Positions 53,841 through 61,637 of a stretch of DNA of 64,000 bases are shown here, in pieces. Position numbers and translations under genes: made by a program. Each line of letters starts with the position of its first letter. Positions within the stretch are counted from its first letter, which is position 1. Below the pieces are notes generated by a model. The model searched no databases. It saw only the letters and a list, made by a program, of their open reading frames with translations, and was not told the origin of the DNA. Source of the stretch: Nocardia coubleae NBRC 108252. Its GTDB lineage: Bacteria; Actinomycetota; Actinomycetes; Mycobacteriales; Mycobacteriaceae. The stretch is from positions 372,001 to 436,000 of the forward strand of contig NZ_BDBD01000018.1 of the NCBI RefSeq assembly GCF_001612805.1, in the 5' to 3' direction.

Positions 53841-54059
53841 TTGCGAAGCCTGCGGATAGATCTCGATCAAGAACTGCTGGATGCCGCCGCCGAGATCATG
53901 GGCACGGCCGACAGCAACACCACCGTCAACGAGGCATTGCGGCGGATCGTCGTGCACGAGCGCCAGCTGCGCAACCTCGAACGGCTGATGGCCGACTCGG
54001 TGTTCAGTCCGGAACCGCACGATATCGACACGGATTCGCCCGCGGTGGCTGAACGGTAG
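53841..54059 (+). CDS. orphan VapB-type ribbon-helix-helix antitoxin
   Basis: A 72-aa protein with a short N-terminal strand (RSLRIDLDQELLDAAAEIMG) and a helix pair (TTVNEALRRIVVHERQLRNLERLM), the layout of VapB/DUF2191 antitoxins. AGGAGG four bases upstream supports the TTG start. No PIN-domain toxin follows; radC is next. It may have lost its toxin or regulate elsewhere. Confidence 0.72.
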   Translation: MRSLRIDLDQELLDAAAEIMGTADSNTTVNEALRRIVVHERQLRNLERLMADSVFSPEPHDIDTDSPAVAER

Positions 54060-54119
54060 CCGAATCTGTCGGTGCCCTCTGCGAACATCGGTCTCGTCAC
54101 CGATGACGTAGGGGGGAAT

Positions 54120-54788
54120 GTGTCGGTACCGATCGCGAATCTGCCCGTCGCCCAGCGCCCGCGTGAGCGTTTGCTCGCGCTCGGCCCACACGTGCTCACC
54201 GATACCGAATTGCTCGCGCTGCTGCTCGGTCAGGGCACGCGCGGGCAATCCGCGCTCGAACTCGCCGCTCACCTGCTCGCCGAATACGGCGGCCTGGCCG
54301 AACTCGCCGCCGCCCGCCCCGAGGAGCTGGCGTCGCAGGCCGGGATCGGCCCGGCCAAGGCCGCCGCCGTGATCGCCGCGTTCCACCTCGGCACCCGTTC
54401 CCGAACCAGCGAACCGGTTCCGAGGCTCACCGCACCCGACGACATCGCCCATGCCGCCGCCCCGCTGTTCGCGGGCGCCCGTGTGGAACGTCTGCTCGTC
54501 CTGATCTGCGACACCCAGAACCGCCTGCGCCACCGGGTTTTCGTCGCCGAGGGCGCCATCGACCACGTCGCGGTCCCCGTCCGCGAAATCCTCAACACCG
54601 TCCTGCGCCACGACGGCCGGGCCTTCGCCGTAGTCCACAACCACCCCTCCGGCGACCCCACCCCCAGCCCCGACGACCGCCGAGCCAGCACCCTTCTCTA
54701 CCAGGCCGCCGCCACAGTCGGCCTCCGCTACCTCGACCACGTCGTCATAGCGGGCGAGAACTGGGCGACGGCCGCACCGTATCCGTGA
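54120..54788 (+). CDS. radC: RadC-family JAB1/MPN protein
   Basis: A 222-aa protein with a helix-hairpin-helix N-terminus (LLALLLGQGTRGQSALELAAHLL, ASQAGIGPAKAAAVIAAF) and a JAMM metalloprotease-like core with HNHPSGDPTPSPDD as the zinc motif. The historic link to DNA repair is doubtful and the biochemical role is unknown. The GTG at 54120 follows GGGGGG; the in-frame GTG at 54072 is the alternative. Confidence 0.9.
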   Translation: MSVPIANLPVAQRPRERLLALGPHVLTDTELLALLLGQGTRGQSALELAAHLLAEYGGLAELAAARPEELASQAGIGPAKAAAVIAAFHLGTRSRTSEPVPRLTAPDDIAHAAAPLFAGARVERLLVLICDTQNRLRHRVFVAEGAIDHVAVPVREILNTVLRHDGRAFAVVHNHPSGDPTPSPDDRRASTLLYQAAATVGLRYLDHVVIAGENWATAAPYP

Positions 54789-54803
54789 CGGTCTTGTGGC
54801 ACG

Positions 54804-55763
54804 TCAGCCGGTGTAGCCGAAGACCGGGTAGTGGTCGCTGTAGTCGGTGTAGGTGTAGGTGGTGCCGTCGGCGGTGACGCTCCAGCTCGGGCTCTTGGCT
54901 CGGCGGGTTTCGTTGACATAGCGGTCGGGCACCGGGTGGCCCTTGATGGGGAGCACGTAATCGAGGTGCTCCGAGGCGTATTCGGGGCCGTACTGGTCGC
55001 GGCAGACGGAGTTGTCCGCGCAGTCCCAGGAGAAGGCGTGACCGGTGTGCTGGGGGCCTACGGCAGCGAGGTCGGCCAGCATGGCGCCGTATTCGGGACT
55101 GGATTCGATCACGTTCATATCGCCCGCCACATACACCGGCTCATCGGCCGGAATCCGCTCCGCCGCGAGGAAGGCCTTGATCTGTGCGCGCTGTTTCGCC
55201 CGCACCTGACCGGGCTGGCCCGAGCTGCACCCGTCGTCCTCGGACTGCATGTGCGTGCCGATCACGTGCACCGGACCGCCGGGCGCGGCGAGCTTCACAT
55301 ACGCGAAACCTTTGTTGGAGAACCAGTCCGCGCCACACGCGTCCTTGTACACGAACTGCACCTTGCGGCTGATCGGCCACCGGCTCGCGATCGCGACACC
55401 GCCGTCCTCGGGTGTGGTTGCGGAGTACGAGCCCTGGGTGGCGTCCCAGCCGGAGCGGGTTCGGCCGACCACCGGAGTCTGATTCGGGAAGTCCCGCTTC
55501 AGGCTGTTCAGCAACTGGTCGCCCGCCTCGTTGTGGAACAGCTCTTGGAGAACCACGACGTCCTGTCCCGCGAGGACGTTCTGCTGCGCGATGAGGTCGG
55601 CGCGCTGCTCCTGCCCCCAGTTCGGGTAGAGCGCCTCGGCGAGCATGAAGACGTTGTAGGAGGCGATCTTCGGATCGGACTTCGGCGCCGCGTCCGCGGG
55701 GACGGCGACGGGCAGGAGGGCGGCTGCGCCACAGACCACGGCGAGCGTCAATCGTTTGAACAT
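54804..55763 (-). CDS. secreted sphingomyelinase C-like phosphodiesterase
   Basis: A 319-aa precursor: signal peptide (VVCGAAALLPVAVPADA), then a DNase-I-fold phosphodiesterase of the bacterial neutral sphingomyelinase type. Metal and catalytic motifs: KIASYNVFML, VVLQELFHNEAGD (Glu), IGTHMQSED (His), AGDMNVIESSPEY (Asp/Asn) and the terminal SDHYPVFG (His). Internal Cys pairs (CGADW, CADNSVC) suit an exported enzyme. It would release phosphocholine from sphingomyelin, a host lipid, so a virulence or nutrient role is plausible. Confidence 0.85.
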   Translation of the reverse strand: MFKRLTLAVVCGAAALLPVAVPADAAPKSDPKIASYNVFMLAEALYPNWGQEQRADLIAQQNVLAGQDVVVLQELFHNEAGDQLLNSLKRDFPNQTPVVGRTRSGWDATQGSYSATTPEDGGVAIASRWPISRKVQFVYKDACGADWFSNKGFAYVKLAAPGGPVHVIGTHMQSEDDGCSSGQPGQVRAKQRAQIKAFLAAERIPADEPVYVAGDMNVIESSPEYGAMLADLAAVGPQHTGHAFSWDCADNSVCRDQYGPEYASEHLDYVLPIKGHPVPDRYVNETRRAKSPSWSVTADGTTYTYTDYSDHYPVFGYTG

Positions 55764-55883
55764 GAGGCAGTTTGGTCACATGACCAGTTCTGCGACGACC
55801 GCTCGAGCGTCCCGACATCGAATCGTTACACGGAACGTAAATTTGTAAGCCCTGGTTCAGGAGCTGTTGGTGCCGAATGCGGC

Positions 55884-56777
55884 CTATCGATACCGGGCGG
55901 CCGCGTCGAGGACGGCGGCGCGATAGGAGCGGCCGAACAGGACGGCGTGAACCAGGAGCAGGGGAAGTTGGTGGAGTGGGATGCGCTGCTGCCACCCGGC
56001 CTCGAGCTGATGGATTTCGTTGTAAGCGGCGAGGATTCGGGAGAGATGGGGTGCGCCGCCGAAGAGGAAGAGCGTGGCCAGATCGGTTTCGCGGTGGCCA
56101 CCGTGCGCGGCGGGATCGATCAGCCATGGGGTGTCCGACGGGCCCCAGAGAATGTTGCCGGGCCACAGGTCACCGTGGATCCGCGACGGCGGTTCGGCGG
56201 GGGCTTCGAGGTGGATCGACTCGACGGTGGTGGCATCGGCCGGGTCGAGTGCGCCCGCATCGACGGCGAGCCGCAGGAACGGAAGGATTCGGCGCTGCCG
56301 GAACCAGGTCGGCCAGTCGTAGCCAGGGGTGTTGTCCTGCGGCAGGCTGCCGAGGAAACCGTCGACGGGAGCGCCGAATTCGGCCGCGCCGGCGTTGTGG
56401 AGCCGAGCCAGTCCCGCGCCGAATCGTTCGGCGGCGGCCGGGGATGGTTCGGCATGGTCGACCCATTCCATGAGCAGCAGGTCGTCGGAGACGGCGTAGA
56501 CCTCGGGGATCGCGACACCGCCCGCCTCCCGCAGCCAGCGCAGACCGCGTGCTTCGGCTGCGAAGAATCCCGGCGGGGCGGCAGCCGGGGCGCCGTCGGT
56601 GGGCGCGGCCGAGATCCCACCGGGCCAGGTTTTGAGGAACAGCTGGGTGCCGTCGTCGAGGCCGATGCGCTCGGCCACCGCGATCGACCCACCGCCGACC
56701 GGGGTGGTGCGCAGGCGCTGATGCGCGAGGAAGGTCGGCAGCAGGTGCGGGTTGGCTCGCAGGTACGGCAAGTCCAC
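55884..56777 (-). CDS. fructosamine kinase family protein
   Basis: A 297-aa aminoglycoside-phosphotransferase-like kinase. FLKTWPGG (ATP Lys), IHGDLWPGNILWG (catalytic loop with Asp) and WLIDPAAHGGHRETDLATL (metal Asp) are the fructosamine-3-kinase/ketosamine family signatures. It is thought to phosphorylate glycated amines for deglycation. It is divergent from CYP125. Confidence 0.88.
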   Translation of the reverse strand: MDLPYLRANPHLLPTFLAHQRLRTTPVGGGSIAVAERIGLDDGTQLFLKTWPGGISAAPTDGAPAAAPPGFFAAEARGLRWLREAGGVAIPEVYAVSDDLLLMEWVDHAEPSPAAAERFGAGLARLHNAGAAEFGAPVDGFLGSLPQDNTPGYDWPTWFRQRRILPFLRLAVDAGALDPADATTVESIHLEAPAEPPSRIHGDLWPGNILWGPSDTPWLIDPAAHGGHRETDLATLFLFGGAPHLSRILAAYNEIHQLEAGWQQRIPLHQLPLLLVHAVLFGRSYRAAVLDAAARYR

Positions 56778-56845
56778 GCCGCCATCTTGCCCAGCGGAGT
56801 CGGCGCGCGCACGGATTCACGCCATCTCACCGACCAGGTTTCATA

Positions 56846-56868
56846 AACAGGTATTACTAAAACCTGTT
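56846..56868. promoter_or_regulatory. dyad upstream of CYP125
   Basis: AACAGGT-N9-ACCTGTT is a perfect 7-bp dyad in the AT-rich promoter region. It may bind the TetR protein encoded after CYP125 and is distinct from the KstR-type site downstream. Confidence 0.5.
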
Positions 56869-56898
56869 CACAAATGGGTGCGGCGTGGTTTCATCGAT

Positions 56899-56912
56899 TC
56901 GAACGTGTTCTA
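56899..56912. promoter_or_regulatory. KstR box upstream of CYP125
   Basis: TCGAACGTGTTCTA fits the KstR consensus TNNAACNNGTTNNA exactly. KstR represses cholesterol-catabolism genes, including CYP125, in mycobacteria and rhodococci. It lies 34 bp before the start codon, where a repressor would block transcription. Confidence 0.8.
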
Positions 56913-56945
56913 CATCACGTTCTGGAGTCAGCCGAAGGAGACACC

Positions 56946-58175
56946 GTGACCAGCACCGATATCCCCGCGGGATTCGATTTCACCGATCCCGACCTGCTCG
57001 CGCAGCGCCTGCCGATCGAGGAGTTCGCGCAACTGCGGCGCACGGCGCCGGTCTGGTGGTGCGCGCAGTCCGACCGGGCGAGCGGCTTCGATGACGGCGG
57101 CTACTGGGTGGTGTCGACGCTGGCCGACATCAAGGAGATCTCGAAGAACCCCGAGGACTTCTCCTCGCACGAGAACACCGCCATCATCCGGTTCAACGAG
57201 GAAACCACCCGCGAGCAGATCGACATGCTCGGCAACATGCTGATGCTGAACCTGGATCCGCCGCAGCACACCAAGATCCGGCGCATCGTGTCCAAGGGGT
57301 TCACCCCTCGTGCGGTGGAGAACCTGCGTGCCGCGCTCACCGAACGGGCCGAACGCATCGTCTGGGAGGCCAAGAAATCCGGTCGGGGCGATTTCGTGCA
57401 GCAGGTCGCGTGCGAGCTGCCCCTGCAGGCCATCGCCGAACTGCTCGGCGTGCCGCAGGAGGACCGGATGAAGCTGTTCGACTGGACCAACCAGATGATC
57501 TCCTACGACGATCCGGAGTTCGAGGGCAATCACCACACCGCCACCGCCGAGGTGATGGGCTACGCCTGGAACATGGCCGAGCAGCGGCGCGGTTGTCCGG
57601 CCTCCGACATCGTGACCCAGCTGGTGAACGCCGATGTCGACGGCGAGCACCTCGGCTCCGACGAGTTCGCCTTCTTCGTCATCCTGTTGGCGGTGGCAGG
57701 CAACGAAACCACCCGCAACTCGATCACCCACGGCATGAAGGCCTTCGTCGACAACCCCGAGCAGTGGGAGATCTACAAGGATCAGCGGCCACGCACCGCC
57801 CCCGACGAGATCGTGCGCTGGGCCACCCCGGTGCACGCCTTCCAGCGCACCGCGACCCGCGATCTCGAGCTGGGTGGACAGCAGATCGAGAAGGGCCAGC
57901 GTCTCGGATTGTTCTACAGCTCCGCCAATTTCGACGAGACCGCCTTCACCGACCCGTTCCGGTTCGACGTGCTGCGCAATCCCAATCCGCACGTCGGGTT
58001 CGGTGGCACCGGAACTCACTACTGTGTCGGCGCGAATCTCGCCCGCCTGGAGATCGACCTGATGTTCAATGCCATTGCCGACGCGATGCCGAACCTGCGT
58101 CAGGTCGCCGAACCGGTGCGCTTGCGCAGCGGCTGGCTCAACGGCATCAAGCGGTGGGAAGTCGAATACTCTTGA
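56946..58175 (+). CDS. cyp125: cytochrome P450 CYP125-family (steroid C26/27-hydroxylase)
   Basis: A 409-aa P450 that oxidises the terminal side-chain methyl of cholesterol/cholestenone to start side-chain degradation. CYP125 signatures: GFDFTDPDLLAQRLP, FGGTGTHYCVGANLAR with the haem Cys360, oxygen-groove AVAGNETTRNSITHGM and the ERR triad. GAAGGAG upstream sets the GTG. The KstR-type box supports a role in cholesterol catabolism. It is co-directional with a TetR gene 28 bp downstream. Other cholesterol genes are not in the window. Confidence 0.92.
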   Translation: MTSTDIPAGFDFTDPDLLAQRLPIEEFAQLRRTAPVWWCAQSDRASGFDDGGYWVVSTLADIKEISKNPEDFSSHENTAIIRFNEETTREQIDMLGNMLMLNLDPPQHTKIRRIVSKGFTPRAVENLRAALTERAERIVWEAKKSGRGDFVQQVACELPLQAIAELLGVPQEDRMKLFDWTNQMISYDDPEFEGNHHTATAEVMGYAWNMAEQRRGCPASDIVTQLVNADVDGEHLGSDEFAFFVILLAVAGNETTRNSITHGMKAFVDNPEQWEIYKDQRPRTAPDEIVRWATPVHAFQRTATRDLELGGQQIEKGQRLGLFYSSANFDETAFTDPFRFDVLRNPNPHVGFGGTGTHYCVGANLARLEIDLMFNAIADAMPNLRQVAEPVRLRSGWLNGIKRWEVEYS

Positions 58176-58203
58176 GCCCGAACAGCAGCGAGGGGGTGGG
58201 CGG

Positions 58204-58917
58204 TTGACGGCCAAGGCACGTGGCCGGGCGCCCGTCGTGGCCGACGCCGATATCCGGCGGGTCGCGCGGGCGCTGCTGGCCGAGCACGGCCCCGACGCGG
58301 TCACCTTGCGGGCCATCGCGCGCGAACTCGGCGTCACCGCCCCCGCGCTGTATCGGCACTACGACTCCCGCGACGAGTTGATCGAGCGGTTGCGGGTGGA
58401 ATTCTGTGCCGACCTCGCCGACAACCTGTCGGCGGGCATCGCGGACCTGCCCGACGACGGCGCCGTGCAGTTCCTCGCGATCTGCCGCGGTTTCCGGCGG
58501 TGGGCGCTGGCCAACCCCAGGGAATTCACCCTGGTGTTCGCCTCGCCCACCTCCAGTCGTGCCATGCTGCGCCGCTTCGACGAGCCCTTCGGCCGGATCT
58601 TCCTCGCTGCGGCGGGCCGGTTGCTGGCCAGTTTCGAGATCGCCACTCCGCCAGGCGAATCCATCCCCGTCGAACTCCGCGACGACCTCATCGACTTCCA
58701 GACCGAACTGCTGGCCATGCTCTCGGATTCGGGCCAGAAGTTCCCCGCCGAGAAATTGGACCTCGGCGTCACCTACGTGATGGTGCAGACCTGGGTTCGC
58801 CTGTTCGGCCACGTCACCCTCGAGGTGTTCGGCAACTACCCGATTCCCCTCACCGACCCCGAAGTCATGTTCGACACCATGCTCGCCGACCTCGCCCGCA
58901 CCACCGGTTTCGCGTGA
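58204..58917 (+). CDS. TetR-family regulator (WHG-type C-domain)
   Basis: A 237-aa repressor: VVADADIRRVARALLAEHGPDAVTLRAIARELGVTAPALYRHYDSRDELIERL (helix-turn-helix about 12-62), followed by a longer helical domain with FRRWALANPREFTLVFASP, a pattern of the WHG class. It lies 28 bp after CYP125, probably in one operon, and could read the dyad at 56846. It is distinct from KstR. The TTG start has a GAGGGGG site. Confidence 0.88.
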   Translation: MTAKARGRAPVVADADIRRVARALLAEHGPDAVTLRAIARELGVTAPALYRHYDSRDELIERLRVEFCADLADNLSAGIADLPDDGAVQFLAICRGFRRWALANPREFTLVFASPTSSRAMLRRFDEPFGRIFLAAAGRLLASFEIATPPGESIPVELRDDLIDFQTELLAMLSDSGQKFPAEKLDLGVTYVMVQTWVRLFGHVTLEVFGNYPIPLTDPEVMFDTMLADLARTTGFA

Positions 58918-59415
58918 TCACCGCTGAGCGGGCACGCGATCCCGCGTCGCCGGAGTGAGGGAACCCGTCGCCCAGATCGCGAAGCCGATGTACAGCAGCT
59001 GTTCGGGGATGCGCTGCCACAGGGGAGACGCGGGTTCGCCTGCGAAGGTGACGTTTTCGACGGCCGCGTAGATATTGGCGGGCAGCAGCAGCACGAACAG
59101 CGGTACCAGCGCCCAGCCGGCGATCCGGCGCGTCCGGGTGAGGATCAGGCCGACGGCCGCGAGCAGTTCCAGCACGCCGGTGAACAGCACCATGAATCCG
59201 GGGAACGGAACGAACGACGGAACCATCGCAACCAGGTCGTCGTAATTGGGCATCACGGTGACGCTCGACGGCATGAAGTGGGCGGAACCGGTCATCATCA
59301 GCATGACCGCGAGTGCGTGCGCGGCAGCTGCCGGCCAGGTGGCGAACCGGCTGATGCCGAGTGCTCCCAGTGCGCGAAAGCTCAGGAGCGAGACGAGAAG
59401 AACGATGACGATCAC
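58918..59415 (-). CDS. DoxX-like membrane protein
   Basis: A 165-aa protein with four predicted helices (about 2-20, 30-48, 72-92, 100-120) and the DoxX-like motif MMTGSAHFMPS. The GTG start has GGAG upstream. The family is often found with redox or stress genes, but the function is unproved. It is convergent with the TetR gene and divergent from the RibD-like gene. Confidence 0.8.
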   Translation of the reverse strand: MIVIVLLVSLLSFRALGALGISRFATWPAAAAHALAVMLMMTGSAHFMPSSVTVMPNYDDLVAMVPSFVPFPGFMVLFTGVLELLAAVGLILTRTRRIAGWALVPLFVLLLPANIYAAVENVTFAGEPASPLWQRIPEQLLYIGFAIWATGSLTPATRDRVPAQR

Positions 59416-59430
59416 GGTGACTCCATAGTG

Positions 59431-59467
59431 GATAGTGGCACTGTCTATTATGGATAGTAGCGCTATC
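59431..59467. promoter_or_regulatory. two tandem operator-like dyads
   Basis: GATAGTGGCACTGTC and GATAGTAGCGCTATC (59431 and 59453) are similar dyads exactly 22 bp apart, located between the divergent DoxX-like and RibD-like genes. The repeat of one operator two turns apart indicates cooperative binding of a regulator encoded elsewhere. Confidence 0.6.
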
Positions 59468-59584
59468 TACTCGTTCGTCAAGTCCATCCGCGTGCCGCCG
59501 AGTGGTGCCGCGCCGCGATTAGTTCGGTGCCCGCGCACCGTCGTAGTAACCGACACACTCACCGCACACCGAGGAGAAGTACCG

Positions 59585-60193
59585 ATGAGGAAGATCACCG
59601 CCGGTCTGTTCATGTCTCTCGACGGCGTGATCGCCGACCCGCAGGACTGGCATTTCCCCTACTTCGACGACGCCATGGGCGCCGCGGTCGACGCCCAGCT
59701 CGGCAGCGCCGACACACTGCTGCTCGGCCGCGTGACCTACGACAGCTTCGCCGGCGCATGGCCCGGCCGCGAAGCCGAAGGTGGACCGGACGCCGACTTC
59801 GCGAAAAGGCTCGGCGACGCCCGAAAACTCGTGGTCACCCATCAGAACCCCAACTTCTCGTGGCGTAACTCCGAGCGCCTCGACGGCGAACTGACCGAGG
59901 CCACAAGTGAGCTGAGGCAGGCCGAAGGCGGGGACATCGCCATCAGCGGCTCGGTCTCGGTAGTCCGCCAACTCCTGGCCGCGGGCCTCCTGGACGAGCT
60001 GCACCTCCTGGTCCACCCGATCGTCGTCGGCAAAGGCGAGCGCCTCTTCGAGGACGGGACGACGATTCCACTCCGCCTACTCTCCTCGGAGACCTTCGAG
60101 ACCGGCGTGCTGCACCTGGTCTACACCAAGGACGACACCACCCCAACCGGCTCCTACGAAGACGCAAAACTCCACTTCACGAAGGATGAGTAA
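59585..60193 (+). CDS. dihydrofolate reductase/RibD C-terminal-like family protein
   Basis: A 202-aa protein with the RibD_C/DHFR-like fold: ITAGLFMSLDGVIADPQDW at the N-terminus, LLLGRVTYDSFAGAWPG, GGDIAISGSVSVVRQLLAAGLLDELHLLVHPIVVGKGERLF. The family reduces pterin- or riboflavin-like substrates with NADPH; the actual substrate is unknown. The preceding GAGAAGTACCG gives a moderate ribosome site. Its terminator is duplicated at the other side of the island. Confidence 0.9.
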   Translation: MRKITAGLFMSLDGVIADPQDWHFPYFDDAMGAAVDAQLGSADTLLLGRVTYDSFAGAWPGREAEGGPDADFAKRLGDARKLVVTHQNPNFSWRNSERLDGELTEATSELRQAEGGDIAISGSVSVVRQLLAAGLLDELHLLVHPIVVGKGERLFEDGTTIPLRLLSSETFETGVLHLVYTKDDTTPTGSYEDAKLHFTKDE

Positions 60194-60198
60194 CGACA

Positions 60199-60270
60199 AA
60201 GGCCGCCTTCATCCGAAGATGGAGGCGGCCTTCGCGGGAGTTGGGGAAGTCAGCGGGCGAACAGGAGCGC
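60199..60270. repeat. left island boundary: terminator plus relic of the sdhB 3' end
   Basis: The stem AAGGCCGCCTTCATC and its near-complement (60199-60232) is followed by GTCAGCGGGCGAACAGGAG, which on the minus strand reads ALLFAR and stop, the C-terminus of SdhB. The real copy lies at 63875-63950. Identity over the pair is about four bases in five by eye. It acts as the terminator of the RibD-like gene and as a boundary mark. Confidence 0.7.
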
Positions 60271-60353
60271 GCACTCCACAACCGGCGGCTTACCGTGGCG
60301 TCACCGGGCGCTTCGACAGGGTGGGTACGCCGATGCGATTCGCCGGCCGCGGC

Positions 60354-60866
60354 TCACGAACCCAGGAAATCGAGGTGCACTATCCGTAACGTCGGGGTGC
60401 GCTCATCGACGTAGACCGAACGCTCCATGTGCTCATTGCTCCGAGATGTATACCGCTCCTCCGCGCGCGATATCCGGGGTGAGGAATTCAAGTCCGGACC
60501 AGCAATATGTTCAAACCGGGGCGGCATCGGCGGCGTAAAAATTTCGAGAGGCTGCTCAAAATTGGACATTGCGAGCATTGATGCCAGTTGCTCCGGTGTC
60601 GCCTCGAGTACGAGAAGATACCTGTCTATCCGTTCTCCCGCACGCTTGGCGAGGAGGACCTTCGTGCCATCCGGAATAATCCAGTCGCCGTAGTTCGCCG
60701 CTTCCTGAACAAGTTCTGGCGAAGTCGATGCCTCTATCAGCGGCTTCCCATCTGTGCGTCCGACCGAGACGAAGCCACCGCACCCGACCAACAGGGTCAA
60801 CGCAACTGATATGCACGCGGAGATAACAGCTCTCTTCGCAGGAATATTCGCAATTCGGAAAATCAT
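60354..60866 (-). CDS. lipoprotein, third gene of the ESX-like cassette
   Basis: A 170-aa lipoprotein: lipobox SVALTLLVGC (Cys about 29), a short linker and a mixed alpha/beta domain (WIIPDGTKVLLAKRAGERIDRYLLVLEATPEQLASMLAMSNFEQP). It overlaps the upstream gene by 4 bp (ATGA), so it is made with it. It is not recognised as a known family. A membrane-attached immunity or chaperone-like role beside a secreted effector is possible but is inference. Confidence 0.75.
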   Translation of the reverse strand: MIFRIANIPAKRAVISACISVALTLLVGCGGFVSVGRTDGKPLIEASTSPELVQEAANYGDWIIPDGTKVLLAKRAGERIDRYLLVLEATPEQLASMLAMSNFEQPLEIFTPPMPPRFEHIAGPDLNSSPRISRAEERYTSRSNEHMERSVYVDERTPTLRIVHLDFLGS

Positions 60867-61600
60867 ATCGACGGCACCACTCGAGTAGGATCCGATCGGT
60901 CGCCTTGCCTGCTCTCGGTTCCTTCGTGAATGCTCGACCCTCGCATCGGCAGGGCGCCCTTGTAGTGCTTGGTGGATGAGGTCCCGAACTGGTTGAATTC
61001 CTTGGCAAGGCCTGCGGTATGCAGGGAGCCCATCATATTGTCGGTTATTTCGATTTTTCCGAAATTGACAAATTTTCCATTATCCCAGTTGTAACGATCA
61101 TACATATGGGTCTGATAATACATGTCCACGGCTGGTCGTGTGCCGCCATCTGTTGCCTCGGTGAAGGTGACTACCCCAGTTGAGCAAACCTCAACTGCCG
61201 CCATCGCAAGGAACCAATCATGACTGTGGTCCTTCGTTATGGCGTAACCTTTCCATGGGACTTCAAAAGTTATCGGAGAACCAAGGTTTGGGTTATTTTC
61301 TTTCAGTTGTTCGATAGCCTCGATCAAGTAATATTCAGCATGATCCTTGACTGAGGGAACGTCTTGCATGACCTTGTCCGGGTCGATATGGTAATCGGTA
61401 CCAGTGTTTCCGAGATAGTGGCGCATACCTCTCGCCGCATGGGTAAGCCCGAGAACATCAGCTGCGGCTTGACCGGCGAGTGCGATCTTTGCCCATGCGA
61501 TGTCATCAAGACGTGCGAGGCGGGATTGTGAGTTGTACGGCCCGGCTCCACCGTCGTGCGGCGGCGGTGTGGGCATTCCCGGAATCTGTGGGGGCGACAT
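60863..61600 (-). CDS. candidate effector of the ESX-like cassette (unrecognised family)
   Basis: A 245-aa protein: a Pro-rich N-terminus (SPPQIPGMPTPPPHDGG), a helical region (LDDIAWAKIALAGQAAADVLG) and a soluble C-terminal domain with many aromatic and acidic residues (HSHDWFLAMAAVEVCSTG, YYQTHMYDRYNWDNGKFVNFGKIEITDNMMG, EFNQFGTSSTKHYKG). It is AT-richer than neighbours. The position after a WXG-like gene and before a lipoprotein gene, coupled to both, suggests an exported effector or toxin; no catalytic motif can be claimed. Confidence 0.75.
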   Translation of the reverse strand: MSPPQIPGMPTPPPHDGGAGPYNSQSRLARLDDIAWAKIALAGQAAADVLGLTHAARGMRHYLGNTGTDYHIDPDKVMQDVPSVKDHAEYYLIEAIEQLKENNPNLGSPITFEVPWKGYAITKDHSHDWFLAMAAVEVCSTGVVTFTEATDGGTRPAVDMYYQTHMYDRYNWDNGKFVNFGKIEITDNMMGSLHTAGLAKEFNQFGTSSTKHYKGALPMRGSSIHEGTESRQGDRSDPTRVVPSI

Positions 61601-61637
61601 CAACAACCTCGAATACCGTAGTGGTGAATGTTACGAT

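Noticed and set aside
56899..56912. LexA box upstream of CYP125
   Set aside because: The half sites are only two bases apart instead of four; the sequence fits KstR exactly and the gene is a sterol P450.
60186..60389. Plus-strand ORF after the RibD-like gene
   Set aside because: It runs through the terminator hairpin and the sdhB relic; no protein-like features.
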